In this document: positions 1 to 7,738 of the stretch, in pieces
How the letters are laid out: each line of letters starts with the position of its first letter
How positions within the stretch are numbered: the first letter of the stretch is position 1
Assembly: GCA_019745775.1 (NCBI GenBank)
Contig: JAIESR010000085.1
Coordinates: 1-37,341, forward strand
Reading direction: 5' to 3'
Length of the DNA stretch: 37,341 nucleotides
Source: Xanthobacteraceae bacterium
GTDB lineage: Bacteria > Pseudomonadota > Alphaproteobacteria > Rhizobiales > Xanthobacteraceae
Translations under genes and position numbers: made by a program
Notes under the pieces: model-generated
Seen by the model: the letters and a program-made list of their open reading frames with translations, nothing else
Told to the model about the DNA's origin: nothing
Database searches by the model: none

Positions 1-277
1 TCTGAGCCCTATGGAGTTCGAGCGGAAAGCTGGATTCGCTTAACTGCGTGTCATCCAAACCGGGTGCAGGCCAAATGACCCCCGTGCAGGCTGAAAAGTT
101 CATTGAAGCCATCCACAATTCATCCGATCCGCGCATTCGCCGCTACAACGCGATGATAAAAATTCTCCGCCAATTTTTTCGTGGCGGGCGGGGAAATGAC
201 TAGGTTCACTAGCATGCACAACAACAGATTGGATCATTCAACACATCTGTTACCGTCGGACGCAAAGGAGATCGAGC

Positions 278-688
278 ATGGCCAAAATTGACCAGGCCAA
301 ACACAAGAAGGAATGGCGCGAGCTTTACCAGCGCATCAAGGGTGTTCTTCAGATATATGGAGAGGATGAAGAAGCTGGCGTTGGCGACTATTTCCTCATC
401 GACGACATTATCGACCCCAACACGCATCTATTGCAGATACAGAAATTGCATATGCTTCGCCCTGAGATCATGAACTCGGTTCAGCGCGTGCTGCGTGGAT
501 TTCCTGATTGGCAGATCAAAGTTTTTGTGATCAGCCCGGAAGAAAAAACAATCATCGATCCCGAGAACGGATTGCTCCTTCGCAGCGATGGAATCATCGA
601 TACACTGGATCGAACACTGCTCCCTCCGAAACATCGCGGCTTGCAGTATGAGGGGAGCCGTCGCCCGCCCAAGCATGCCAAGCGATAG
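278..688 (+). CDS. Hypothetical protein, 136 aa
   Basis: I do not recognise this family. The start is well supported: AAAGGAG lies 8 bases before the ATG. The product is soluble and charged, with no signal peptide or membrane segment. The N-terminal third is rich in Lys and Glu and probably helical. The middle, around residues 38-85, alternates hydrophobic and acidic residues, as in a small alpha/beta fold. The C-terminus is basic (RRPPKHAKR). The gene stands alone on its strand. It is followed by a strong hairpin and a gene pointing the opposite way, so it is probably monocistronic. No function is proposed. I am fairly sure it is a real gene because of the ribosome binding site and normal amino-acid usage. 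Confidence 0.72.
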   Translation: MAKIDQAKHKKEWRELYQRIKGVLQIYGEDEEAGVGDYFLIDDIIDPNTHLLQIQKLHMLRPEIMNSVQRVLRGFPDWQIKVFVISPEEKTIIDPENGLLLRSDGIIDTLDRTLLPPKHRGLQYEGSRRPPKHAKR

Positions 689-711
689 AGAGTCATTCGG
701 CGAACGCCGCA

Positions 712-750
712 AGCGCCGTGCCCAGCATCGCAGAGCGCGGGCACGGCGCT
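712..750. terminator. Strong hairpin between convergent genes
   Basis: A perfect 12-bp inverted repeat (AGCGCCGTGCCC and its complement) encloses a 15-base loop. It starts 23 bases after the stop of the upstream plus-strand gene and lies beyond the end of the minus-strand gene that converges on it. There is no T-tract on either side. A bidirectional or Rho-assisted terminator, or an mRNA 3'-stabilising structure, is likelier than a classic intrinsic terminator. Confidence 0.5.
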
Positions 751-819
751 GCACTATGCCTGCGGTGAGCATGGCGGCGGAGACCGCGCCTTCGCCCCCT
801 CTAGACTAAAGCATCGAGA

Positions 820-1689
820 TCAGCCCACAACCAGCGCGGCGTGCTGGCTCTGGCCTTCGCTCAAGCCGCGCGCCTTCATCCAGTCATAGGCGCGGTTGAA
901 CAGGGTCGGATCGTAGTAGTCGACGTGCTTGTAGCGCACGAACGCGCGCAGGAGCTCTCGCGGTTCCAAGGCACCCTTGGCGTGCGCGGTGACGTGATGG
1001 GCGTATTTGTAGAAGTCGGCGTTGATCAGATCGACCGCCTTATTCTCGGCGTCGTAGTAGGCCTTGCGCTGCTCCGGCGTCAGGTTGGCCGCGATCACCT
1101 CGCCGCCGCGATAGAACGACGCCGCGATGATGTGGGCGCCTTCCTTGAGGCCGAGGCTGATGAACGGCTCCATCACGGTGACAGCACGATAAGTGCCATT
1201 CTTGAGGCCGGCCCAGCGCATCTGCGGCAGGCCGCCGTGGTGGATGTTCACATGATCGGCGCCGACCGCGCTCTCCAGCATCTGCAGGGTCGTATAGTGC
1301 GAGCCGGTGAGCTCCTGCACCACGACCGGGACGTCGGCGAGATCGCGCGGCACTTGTAAAGATTCGTCGAACGACAGGATCGCCTGCGCCGCCACCGCGG
1401 CGCGTAGCGCCGCAATGTTGCCGCCGCGGCTGCCACGCTCCAGGCGGTCGATGCTCGCCCATTCGCAGACATTGTAGCTGTCGGCCGAGCCGCAATCGAA
1501 CAGGTTCTCCTTGAGCCGCCCCATGATCGCGCCGCCGACGGCGTCCTTCTCGCGGTCCACGTGGGTGGCGGAAAACTTCACGTCGAGACCCGCGGCCTGG
1601 AACAGGCCTTCCTCGATGGCGACGATCACCGGCAGGTCGAACACCTGGTTGTTGGGCGCGATGCGGATGACGGGCTTGAAATCGGTCAT
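820..1689 (-). CDS. NMT1/THI5-like binding-fold protein, no signal peptide
   Basis: This 289-aa protein resembles the SsuA/THI5/NMT1-like type-2 periplasmic-binding fold. It opens with a beta strand (IRIAPNNQVFDLPVIVAIEEGLF), followed by the usual phrase for an early-lobe ligand pocket (EEGLF..AGLDVKF). No signal peptide or lipobox is visible, and no ABC permease or ATPase gene lies nearby. A role as a secreted receptor is therefore doubtful. An alternative is a cytosolic enzyme built on the same fold, such as the 4,5-dihydroxyphthalate decarboxylase group; this is inference. It lies 81 bases downstream of a racemase-family gene on the same strand, probably in one transcript. The start ATG has GAGG about 6 bases upstream. 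Confidence 0.72.
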   Translation of the reverse strand: MTDFKPVIRIAPNNQVFDLPVIVAIEEGLFQAAGLDVKFSATHVDREKDAVGGAIMGRLKENLFDCGSADSYNVCEWASIDRLERGSRGGNIAALRAAVAAQAILSFDESLQVPRDLADVPVVVQELTGSHYTTLQMLESAVGADHVNIHHGGLPQMRWAGLKNGTYRAVTVMEPFISLGLKEGAHIIAASFYRGGEVIAANLTPEQRKAYYDAENKAVDLINADFYKYAHHVTAHAKGALEPRELLRAFVRYKHVDYYDPTLFNRAYDWMKARGLSEGQSQHAALVVG

Positions 1690-1732
1690 GGGCGTCCTCG
1701 TTCTTGCTTTCGCGCGAGCTTCGGCGCGCGAC

Positions 1733-1765
1733 CCGTTCTGTTATCTATCCAAGCGATAGTAACGG
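1733..1765. promoter_or_regulatory. Imperfect palindrome between two catabolic genes
   Basis: On the minus strand the arms read GTTACTATC and GATAGATAAC around GCTTG. They pair except for one extra base, and flanking CCGTT/AACGG extends the symmetry. The element sits in the 81-base gap between the racemase-family gene and the binding-fold gene. It could be an operator for an internal promoter or an intercistronic hairpin; nothing here decides between them. Confidence 0.3.
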
Positions 1766-1770
1766 CTGCG

Positions 1771-2556
1771 CTAGAATCGCTCAAGCAACCAGCCCCGGCC
1801 GAAAATCTTATCCTGTATGCCGTGGGCGCGGAACGCGTGCCATATCGTCGCGATGTTGATCGGGATAACCGGCTTCCCAAGCTGCTGTTCCAGCGCCGGA
1901 AAGATATCCTGGGTCGAGAGATTGGTGCCGGCCTGCACGATGGCGTCGACATTGTCGCCGTCGAGCTCGTTCAGCACCGTGTCGATGACTTCGCGTGGTG
2001 GCGTATGGGCAATCGAGGTGGCGGTGTCGCATTTGAGGCCTACCACATTGGTGACGGTGTAGCCGGATTCCTCCAGGAAGCGCCGTACCTGCTCGTCGCC
2101 CACCGGTTGATAAGGCGTCAGTGCCGCCACTCGCTTGGCGCCGAACGCATCGAGCGCCGCCCTGAGCGCGGCGGCACCGCTGGTCAGTCCCATCGTCGGC
2201 CCGATGTCCTTGCGCAGACGCTCCTCGAACTCGGCGTTGCCCTCCAGCCCGCCCCAGAAGGTCTCGGCCGACATGCCCATCATGATGTAGGTCGGCTCGC
2301 AGGTCATGATGTCGCGGATGGCGTCCGGAATGGTCTTGCGGATCGCCTCGATGAAGGCGAGAAACATGTTGTCGGAAGAAAGGTCCGGCTGCTCGACAAA
2401 GAACCGGCCAAAGTGCCACGTGACGCCAGGCGGAATGATCCGCTGACAATCGTATTCAACCCCGATATTGGTGGACGGGATGATGACGCCGATCCGGCCG
2501 CGCGATCCGATCCAGGGTTCCTGCGCCTTGGTTAATTTGATGAGCTGATCCATCAT
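1771..2556 (-). CDS. Asp/Glu racemase / maleate isomerase-family protein
   Basis: The 261-aa protein has the layout of the maleate cis-trans isomerase and arylmalonate decarboxylase branch of the Asp/Glu racemase superfamily. It shows an N-terminal IGVIIPSTN motif (residues 22-30), a central MMGMSAE segment (92-98), and a C-terminal QAGTNLST stretch (208-215) followed by LEQQLGKPVIPIN. Family enzymes usually have catalytic cysteines in the last two segments. Here those places hold Met-Ser and Ala-Gly, so standard two-cysteine or one-cysteine chemistry looks impossible. AGGAAG lies just upstream of two consecutive ATGs; the first is chosen. The gene diverges from an FAD hydroxylase over only 40 bases, which suggests shared control. 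A catabolic role toward a carboxylic acid is inferred from context. Confidence 0.75.
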   Translation of the reverse strand: MMDQLIKLTKAQEPWIGSRGRIGVIIPSTNIGVEYDCQRIIPPGVTWHFGRFFVEQPDLSSDNMFLAFIEAIRKTIPDAIRDIMTCEPTYIMMGMSAETFWGGLEGNAEFEERLRKDIGPTMGLTSGAAALRAALDAFGAKRVAALTPYQPVGDEQVRRFLEESGYTVTNVVGLKCDTATSIAHTPPREVIDTVLNELDGDNVDAIVQAGTNLSTQDIFPALEQQLGKPVIPINIATIWHAFRAHGIQDKIFGRGWLLERF

Positions 2557-2596
2557 CGCTTCCTGAGTTCCGTTCCACCGACCTTACCCCAGCCCG

Positions 2597-3841
2597 ATGG
2601 CCCTGACACCTCAATCTTCAGACGCAGCGAACCGTGTGCTGATCGCCGGCGCCGGGCCGGTTGGGCTCACGGCGGCACTCAACCTCGCGCGGCGGGGGAT
2701 CGCCGTGACGGTGCTGGAAGCCGGCAACAAGATCTTCGACGACCCGCGCGCCGGCACCATCCATCCGCCGACCCTGGAGATGTTCGCCGAAAGCGGCGTC
2801 ACCGACGCGATGCTCGCGCGCGGCTATATCGTGCGCAACTACCAGTACCGCGATCGGCGTGCCGGCGTCGTCGCCGATTTCGATCTCGGCGCGCTCGCCG
2901 ACGATACGCCCTACCCTTACCGGCTGATGCTCGAGCAGCACAAGATTTGCGCGATCCTGCTCGACAAGCTCAAGCAGTATCCGCACTGCGAAGTGCTGAT
3001 GGAGCATCGCGTCGCCAGCGCCGCACAAGACCGCGACGGGGTCGTCGCCACGGTTGAGACCCCGCAGGGACCGGCGACATTCCGCGGCGGCTGGATGATC
3101 GGCTGCGACGGCGGGCGCAGCCAGGTGCGCAAATCCATGGCCGTGGATTTCTCGGGCTTCACCTACGAGGAGCGATTCCTCATTCTCAGCACGCGTTATG
3201 ACTTCGCGCCGCATGGCTATGCGCTGACCAACTACATCGCCGACCCGGACGAGTGGTGCGCGCTGTTCAAGGTCCCGGGACACGACGAGCGCGGCGACGA
3301 CAAGCAGGGCGTTTGGCGCGTGGTGTTTCCGGTCGATGCCCATAGCCCGGCCGAGGAGATTTTCGAGGAACGCGCGGTGCAGCGACGCATCCAGAATTTC
3401 CACCACAAGGACGGCGATTACGACGTCGTCCATCGCAACCTCTACAGCGTGCACCAGCGCGTCGCCTCGTGCTACCGTGACGGCCGCCTCCTCCTTGCCG
3501 GCGACGCCGCGCACATCAACAATCCCCTGGGCGGCATGGGCATGAATTTCGGCTTCCACGACGCCTTCAATCTTTCCGATAAGCTCGCCCGGATCATCCT
3601 GGAAAACGCCAGCGACAACGGGCTCGACCTCTACGACCGCCAGCGCCGGACTGTCGCGCAGGAGTATCTCCAGCGCCAGACCATCGAAAACAAGCAGAAC
3701 ATCGAGCAGAAGGACCCGCGCGAGCGCGAGAAATTCCATGACGAGCTGCGCGCCATCGCCGCCGACCGCGTCAGGCTTCGCGCCTATCTCCTGCGCGTCG
3801 CCATGATCGAGGGCATACGCCGCGCCAACGCGATCGAATGA
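2597..3841 (+). CDS. FAD-dependent aromatic hydroxylase (MhpA/UbiH-like)
   Basis: This is a class A flavoprotein monooxygenase that would hydroxylate an aromatic ring using NAD(P)H and O2. All three family signatures are present: the ADP-binding GAGPVG near residues 18-23 with an acidic end to the second strand (VLEAG), the DG motif in MIGCDGGRSQVRK, and the GD motif in LLLAGDAAHINNPLGGMGMN. The NPLGGMGMN form resembles 3-(3-hydroxyphenyl)propionate hydroxylase and related phenol hydroxylases. At 414 aa it is shorter than MhpA-type enzymes (about 500-550 aa) because it lacks the C-terminal thioredoxin-like extension. It starts 40 bases from a divergent racemase-family gene and lacks a clear ribosome binding site. 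The substrate cannot be read from sequence. Confidence 0.85.
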   Translation: MALTPQSSDAANRVLIAGAGPVGLTAALNLARRGIAVTVLEAGNKIFDDPRAGTIHPPTLEMFAESGVTDAMLARGYIVRNYQYRDRRAGVVADFDLGALADDTPYPYRLMLEQHKICAILLDKLKQYPHCEVLMEHRVASAAQDRDGVVATVETPQGPATFRGGWMIGCDGGRSQVRKSMAVDFSGFTYEERFLILSTRYDFAPHGYALTNYIADPDEWCALFKVPGHDERGDDKQGVWRVVFPVDAHSPAEEIFEERAVQRRIQNFHHKDGDYDVVHRNLYSVHQRVASCYRDGRLLLAGDAAHINNPLGGMGMNFGFHDAFNLSDKLARIILENASDNGLDLYDRQRRTVAQEYLQRQTIENKQNIEQKDPREREKFHDELRAIAADRVRLRAYLLRVAMIEGIRRANAIE

Positions 3842-3885
3842 GAGCATATGAGATCGAACGCAACCGAGCGGCAACGGCAGACTGC

Positions 3886-3984
3886 TCCCTCTCCCCATTG
3901 GGGAGAGGGTTGGGGCGAGGGGGCCTAACTTTCTCGATAGGTTCGAACCCCCTCACCCTAACCCTCTCCCCTCCGGGAGAGGGA
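3886..3984. repeat. Inverted pair of REP-like palindromic repeats
   Basis: Two copies of a 37-38 base element lie head to head, separated by about 24 bases. Copy one (3886-3923) contains the hairpin CCCTCTCCCC-AT-TGGGGAGAGGG followed by a G-rich tail. Copy two (3948-3984) is nearly its reverse complement, with the hairpin CCCTCTCCCCTCCGGGAGAGGG. The arrangement matches REP pairs (BIMEs), and elements of this CCCTCTCCCC type are widespread between genes in alphaproteobacteria. It sits after the hydroxylase stop and before the next gene, so it may also attenuate read-through. Confidence 0.8.
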
Positions 3985-4032
3985 ACGCACCGAATACGCG
4001 GCTAAAGATCGTGCCTGATCAGGAGTCCAGAA

Positions 4033-4965
4033 ATGAAGATCGCAATCCCCGACATGATCTCGAATTCCTACTTCCCCGCCGCGGCGGCGGTGGAGCTCGG
4101 CTTGTTCAAGGAGGAAGGGCTCGACATGACCCTCGAGCTGATCTACCCGGTCAACAAGACGCTCGAAGTTCTGCGCGACGGCGGCATCGATTTCGTCGGC
4201 GGCTCCGCGCATTCGACGCCGTTCGCATTTCCCGGCTGGAAAGGCGGCAAGCTCCTCGCGGCGCTCGCGCAGAACACCTATTGGTTCCTGATCCTGCGCT
4301 CGGACCTCAAGGCGAAGCAGGGCGACATCGACGCCATCAAAGGGCTGAAGATCGGCGCCGCGCCGCTGGTCGATCTCGGCCTCAAGCGGCTGCTGGTCGA
4401 GTCCGGCCTCGACGAGGCACGCGACAACATCAAGATCATGCCGGTGCCGATGGAGTTCCTGGGCGAAGGCGCGGTCAAGAATTTCGGCGTCGGCGCCGCC
4501 AAGGCGCTGCAGGCCGGCGCCATCGACGGCTTCTGGGCCAACGGCATGGGCGCCGAGGTCGCGGTGCGCGGCGGCTATGGCACGATGGTGATCGACGCTC
4601 GGCGCGGCGACGGGCCGCCGAAGTCGCTGCACTACACGATGCCGGCGCTCATCACCTCTGACGCGGTCATCGCGCGCGATCCGGACGCGGTCGCCGCCGC
4701 GGTGCGCGCGCTGGTGAAGACCCAGAAGGCGCTCAAGGCGGATGTCAACCTCGCGACCAAAGTCGGGCGCAAGCTCTTCCCGGAACACGAAGCCTCGCTG
4801 ATCGCCGACATAATCCAGCGCGATCTGCCGTTCTACGACCCCTCGATCTCGCGTGAGTTCGTCGCCGGCATGACCGAGTTCCAGCGCCACATGGGCCTGC
4901 TCGACCGCACGGTCAACTACGAGGACGTGGTGGCGATCGAGTTCAGCCGGTACTGGACGTTGTAA
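4033..4965 (+). CDS. NMT1/THI5-like binding-fold protein, no signal peptide
   Basis: This 310-aa protein has the SsuA/THI5/NMT1-like type-2 periplasmic-binding fold. Its start reads MKIAIPDMISNSYFPAAAAV, then a typical ELGLFKEEGLDMTLEL segment, then the domain-crossing GLKIGAAPLVDLGLKRLL. There is no signal peptide, and no transporter permease or ATPase is encoded nearby. AGGAG sits 8 bases before the ATG, so a longer secreted form is unlikely. It is distantly similar in layout to the binding-fold gene at 820-1689. Either it borrows a remote ABC transporter after an unusual export route, or it is a cytosolic enzyme or sensor on this fold. The surrounding hydroxylase, racemase-family and TctC genes point to uptake or breakdown of an aromatic or carboxylic acid. 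Confidence 0.75.
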   Translation: MKIAIPDMISNSYFPAAAAVELGLFKEEGLDMTLELIYPVNKTLEVLRDGGIDFVGGSAHSTPFAFPGWKGGKLLAALAQNTYWFLILRSDLKAKQGDIDAIKGLKIGAAPLVDLGLKRLLVESGLDEARDNIKIMPVPMEFLGEGAVKNFGVGAAKALQAGAIDGFWANGMGAEVAVRGGYGTMVIDARRGDGPPKSLHYTMPALITSDAVIARDPDAVAAAVRALVKTQKALKADVNLATKVGRKLFPEHEASLIADIIQRDLPFYDPSISREFVAGMTEFQRHMGLLDRTVNYEDVVAIEFSRYWTL

Positions 4966-5070
4966 GCATCGCCTGCCTGTTGCGTTCGCATGCGGCAAAT
5001 TGGCGGCATCCACGCAGCGTGCGCCTGTTGTGTGGGGCGGCGACCGGCCTAAGATAGCGGCGCCGGACCC

Positions 5071-6066
5071 ATGAAAGAAACTCGGCTCATGCAACTTTTT
5101 CGCTCGCGTATCCGCGTCGTAGTGCTTCTCTCGCTCGCTCTCTTGCCAACTTGGCCGGCGGCCATCCATGCCCAGGGCACTGACTGGCCGGCCAAGACTG
5201 TCACGGTCGTTGTCCCGTTCGCCGCCGGCGGCAACACCGACGTGATGGCGCGAATGGCGAGCAACCGACTCTCCACCGAGCTGAAGCAGACATTTGTGGT
5301 CGAGAACCGTGTCGGCGCGGCCGGCGCGCTTGCTGCCGCCTACGTCGCGCAGGCGGCGCCCGACGGCTACACGCTGCTCTTCGGCGCCGCGCCCCAGATC
5401 GCGGTGGTGCCGCGCATCCAGAAAGTCAACTACGACCCGCTGAAGGATCTCGTGCCGGTGAGCGTATTCGGCACCGGACCGTTCATCCTCGCGATCAACG
5501 GCGCGATCCCGGCGAAGACCATGCAGGAGTTCGTCGCCTACGGCAAAGGCAGGAAGCTCAACTACGGCTCCGGCGGCACCGGCTCGATCGGGCATTTGTC
5601 CGGGGCGCTGTTCGTCGCGCGGGCCGGGCTCGATTCCGTGCACGTGCCGTTCAAGGGCGGCGGGCCGGCGATGCAGGCGCTGGTCGGCGGGCAGATCGAT
5701 ATGTATTTCGGCAACGCGTCGGAGATCATCCCGCATGCCGAAAGCGGCAAGGTCCGCATCCTCGGCGTCGCCACCGACAAGCGCATGCAGCAGCTCCCGG
5801 ACGTGCCGACGATCAGCGAGATGTTCCCGAATTTCGCGCTCAATTCCTGGAACGGCTTCCTGGCGCCGGCAAAGACACCGCAGGCCATCATCGACAGGCT
5901 CGCGCAGCAGGTGATCGCGGCGGCGCGCGACCCGGCGATCGTGGCGCAGCTCACCAAGCTCGGCATCGAGCCCAACGGCACCACGCCGCAAGAGTTCGTC
6001 GCGCAGATCGCGCGCGAACAGCCGCAGTTCGACGCGGCCATCAAGGCCGCCAATATGACTCAGTAG
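5071..6066 (+). CDS. TctC/Bug-family substrate-binding protein
   Basis: This is a periplasmic receptor of the tripartite tricarboxylate transporter type. A signal peptide is visible (basic LFRSRIR, hydrophobic VVVLLSLALLPTW, cleavage near IHAQG). Family signatures follow: VVPFAAGGNTDVMARM, VENRVGAAGALAA, AAPDGYTLLFG, YGSGGTGSIGHLSG and VPFKGGGPAMQALVGGQIDM. The 331-aa length is normal. The second ATG, six codons in, gives a more typical signal peptide and may be the true start; neither start has a good ribosome binding site. No TctA or TctB membrane genes lie in the window, so it is an orphan receptor, as is common for the expanded Bug families. Members bind carboxylates; the ligand here is unknown. 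Confidence 0.93.
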   Translation: MKETRLMQLFRSRIRVVVLLSLALLPTWPAAIHAQGTDWPAKTVTVVVPFAAGGNTDVMARMASNRLSTELKQTFVVENRVGAAGALAAAYVAQAAPDGYTLLFGAAPQIAVVPRIQKVNYDPLKDLVPVSVFGTGPFILAINGAIPAKTMQEFVAYGKGRKLNYGSGGTGSIGHLSGALFVARAGLDSVHVPFKGGGPAMQALVGGQIDMYFGNASEIIPHAESGKVRILGVATDKRMQQLPDVPTISEMFPNFALNSWNGFLAPAKTPQAIIDRLAQQVIAAARDPAIVAQLTKLGIEPNGTTPQEFVAQIAREQPQFDAAIKAANMTQ

Positions 6067-6075
6067 GATCGAGCG

Positions 6076-6357
6076 TCAGGCACTGGCCCGCGCCGACGAC
6101 AGCCAGCCTTCGACGTCGAGCGCATCGCAAAGCGCGTCGGTTGCTGTGCGGATGTCGCTCTGCTTGCCGCTCTCCGACGCCGCGACCACCAGCATGCCGG
6201 CGTTGAGCCAGTGCGGCTGCTTGGTGGTTCCCGGTGGCAGGTCATAGACCATCGCGGAACGGACATCGGCCAGCGTGACCAGCCTGCGCATCGGCCCGCT
6301 CTTCGGCGTGATTTCGTAGGAGAGCGGCTTGTCCCAGAATAGCGGCGCCAGTTGCAT
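6076..6357 (-). CDS. DUF982-like small protein
   Basis: A 93-aa soluble protein whose pattern resembles the rhizobial DUF982 family. It has an N-terminal F/W..P strand, then RRLVTLADVRSAMVYDLP, a central HWLNAGMLVVAASESGK helix, and a C-terminal DIRTATDALCDALDVEGWL helix. The resemblance is from memory of the family pattern and is moderate. No function is known for the family. It converges with the TctC gene across 9 bases and diverges from the DUF3891 gene; a 14-base palindrome lies between the two starts. Confidence 0.6.
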   Translation of the reverse strand: MQLAPLFWDKPLSYEITPKSGPMRRLVTLADVRSAMVYDLPPGTTKQPHWLNAGMLVVAASESGKQSDIRTATDALCDALDVEGWLSSARASA

Positions 6358-6422
6358 GACGGGCCCCCCATCACGTTCAGTTTTCGATTATTGTAGGTTC
6401 GATGACGGTTCGCTACAGCCAT

Positions 6423-6436
6423 TGTATGGTTATACA
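6423..6436. promoter_or_regulatory. Palindromic operator candidate TGTAT-N4-ATACA
   Basis: TGTATGGTTATACA is a perfect 5-bp dyad around GGTT. It sits in the AT-richer gap between the divergent DUF982-like and DUF3891 genes, 37 bases before the latter's ATG. The form fits GntR- or TetR-type operators, but no regulator gene of those families is visible nearby. Confidence 0.4.
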
Positions 6437-6473
6437 GTGTCAATCAACAGATGATGAACCATAAGAACGCCGC

Positions 6474-7265
6474 ATGATCGTTCGCAATCAATCGGATAGC
6501 TCGGTCGTGATGATTACACAGAACGACCATGCCAAACTTGCAGGTCTGTTCGCGGCGCACTGGGGGAACCAGGCCTTCGCACGCCCGCGGCCGTACACAT
6601 CGATGATGCGCGCGGCGCAATATCACGACGGCGGATGGCTGCGCTACGAAACCAACCCCTACCTCGATCCGGCAACCGGCAAGAGTCCGAGCTATCAGCA
6701 GGTTCCCAACGACGCGTCGCAGCTCGCCGCCTACCAGTGGGCGATCGATATGCTCACCGATGTCGACGGCTACACCGGCCTGATGGTGAGCAAGCACCGC
6801 ACCGGGCTGTGGCAGCAGCGCTATGGCGCGATCACGCAGCCACCGCCGGGACCGCCGCGCAAGCTCAGCGAGGATATCCAGGATTTCATCGCGCGCAACG
6901 AAGCGCGGCAGCACGTGATCACCGCCGGCCACGACCGGCATGAAGTGGCGACCAACTACAACCTGCTGCAGGTGTGGGACCTGTTGTCGCTCTATATTTG
7001 CAGCAACGAACATCATAAAGAGCACGTGATCGAGCCGGCGCCGATCGCCTATTCAAGCACCGGCGGCGTCGCGCTGAAGCTGACGCCGACGTCCGCGACG
7101 ACTATCGCCATCGACCCATTTCCGTTCGATCAGGCGCCGCTCGAAGCTGCGGTCGTCTACCGGCAACTGCCCCAATCGGCGCTGCGTGACGCCGATACCT
7201 TCAAGGCCGCCTATTTCGGCGCGCGCCCGCAAGTCGCGGTCTTCACCTTCGTCGCCGCGCATTGA
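6474..7265 (+). CDS. DUF3891 family protein
   Basis: The 263-aa product opens with MIVRN....VVMITQNDHAKLAGLFAAHWGN, the hallmark start of DUF3891. Further conserved pieces are AAQYHDGGWLRYE, GYTGLMVSKHRTGLW and VATNYNLLQVWDLLSLYICSN. The recurring His and Asp residues (DHA, YHDGGW, SKH) suggest an HD-like helical metal site; this is inference, and the family has no established function that I know of. It is soluble, with no signal peptide. The gene is divergent from a DUF982-like gene and followed by a long stretch without a clear gene. Confidence 0.88.
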   Translation: MIVRNQSDSSVVMITQNDHAKLAGLFAAHWGNQAFARPRPYTSMMRAAQYHDGGWLRYETNPYLDPATGKSPSYQQVPNDASQLAAYQWAIDMLTDVDGYTGLMVSKHRTGLWQQRYGAITQPPPGPPRKLSEDIQDFIARNEARQHVITAGHDRHEVATNYNLLQVWDLLSLYICSNEHHKEHVIEPAPIAYSSTGGVALKLTPTSATTIAIDPFPFDQAPLEAAVVYRQLPQSALRDADTFKAAYFGARPQVAVFTFVAAH

Positions 7266-7379
7266 TCGCGCCACGCATCACGCAGGCCACCGGCGGCAGT
7301 GCAGGAATGGACAGGTTCTAAACGGGCGCGGCCGTTGGCTCGCCTTTGGAAGCCGTGGTTGCACCAAAAACGTAGCGGG

Positions 7380-7538
7380 TCACTTGCTGGGACGGCCGGA
7401 GCGCTGCGCAGTTTCGCGATCAACCGGCTGCTCCTGCCCGCGCTCATCGCGAACGATCTTCGCGTCCCGCTTGTCGCGCCCGACGCTGCTGGTTGGCCGC
7501 GAGACCTTACGCGCTACCGGTCGCTTGCGCGCTCGCAT
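7380..7538 (-). CDS. Possible 52-aa basic protein
   Basis: A short frame beginning MRARKRPVARKVSRPTS, highly basic and low in hydrophobic residues. Its ATG lies 2 bases after the stop of the 65-aa frame upstream, so the two could be co-translated. There is no recognisable family and no strong ribosome binding site. It could equally be chance in high-GC DNA. Confidence 0.2.
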   Translation of the reverse strand: MRARKRPVARKVSRPTSSVGRDKRDAKIVRDERGQEQPVDRETAQRSGRPSK

Positions 7539-7540
7539 GA

Positions 7541-7738
7541 TCAAAGCCGCCAGAGCGGCTCGGGCTCCACCTTGGCCGCGAGGTCGAGCACCCGCTGGGC
7601 GCTGACGCCGTAACGGCGAGCGACATGCTGGGCAGCCGCGAGGTGTTCGCCGCAGTTCGATGAAAGCTCGTGGAACAGTTGAGCGATTTTGTAGCTCTCG
7701 ACGTCCAGGAAGGCATAGTCGGAACGCTTGCGGATCAT
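7541..7738 (-). CDS. Possible 65-aa small helical protein
   Basis: The frame starts MIRKRSDYAFLDVESYKIAQ and continues with helical segments such as HVARRYGVSAQRVLDLAAKV, which superficially resembles a helix-turn-helix. Unlike neighbouring frames it has a balanced amino-acid mix, which argues for a real gene. A GTG one codon earlier could also serve as start. Function unknown. It may form a tiny two-gene unit with the basic 52-aa frame just downstream. Confidence 0.4.
   Translation of the reverse strand: MIRKRSDYAFLDVESYKIAQLFHELSSNCGEHLAAAQHVARRYGVSAQRVLDLAAKVEPEPLWRL

Noticed and set aside
75-203. A 42-residue plus-strand frame near the left edge
   Set aside because: It has no ribosome binding site and no recognisable family, and the region around it looks non-coding; it could be the tail of an older gene but cannot be supported.
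1561-2535. A 324-codon plus-strand frame
   Set aside because: It runs antisense through the racemase-family and binding-fold genes and has no domain signature or start site.
2618-3898. A 426-codon minus-strand frame
   Set aside because: It is antisense to the FAD hydroxylase, whose FAD motifs are unambiguous.
3958-5991. A 677-codon open frame on the minus strand
   Set aside because: It is antisense to the binding-fold and TctC genes and is rich in Arg, His, Asp and Leu, the usual mirror of high-GC coding DNA.
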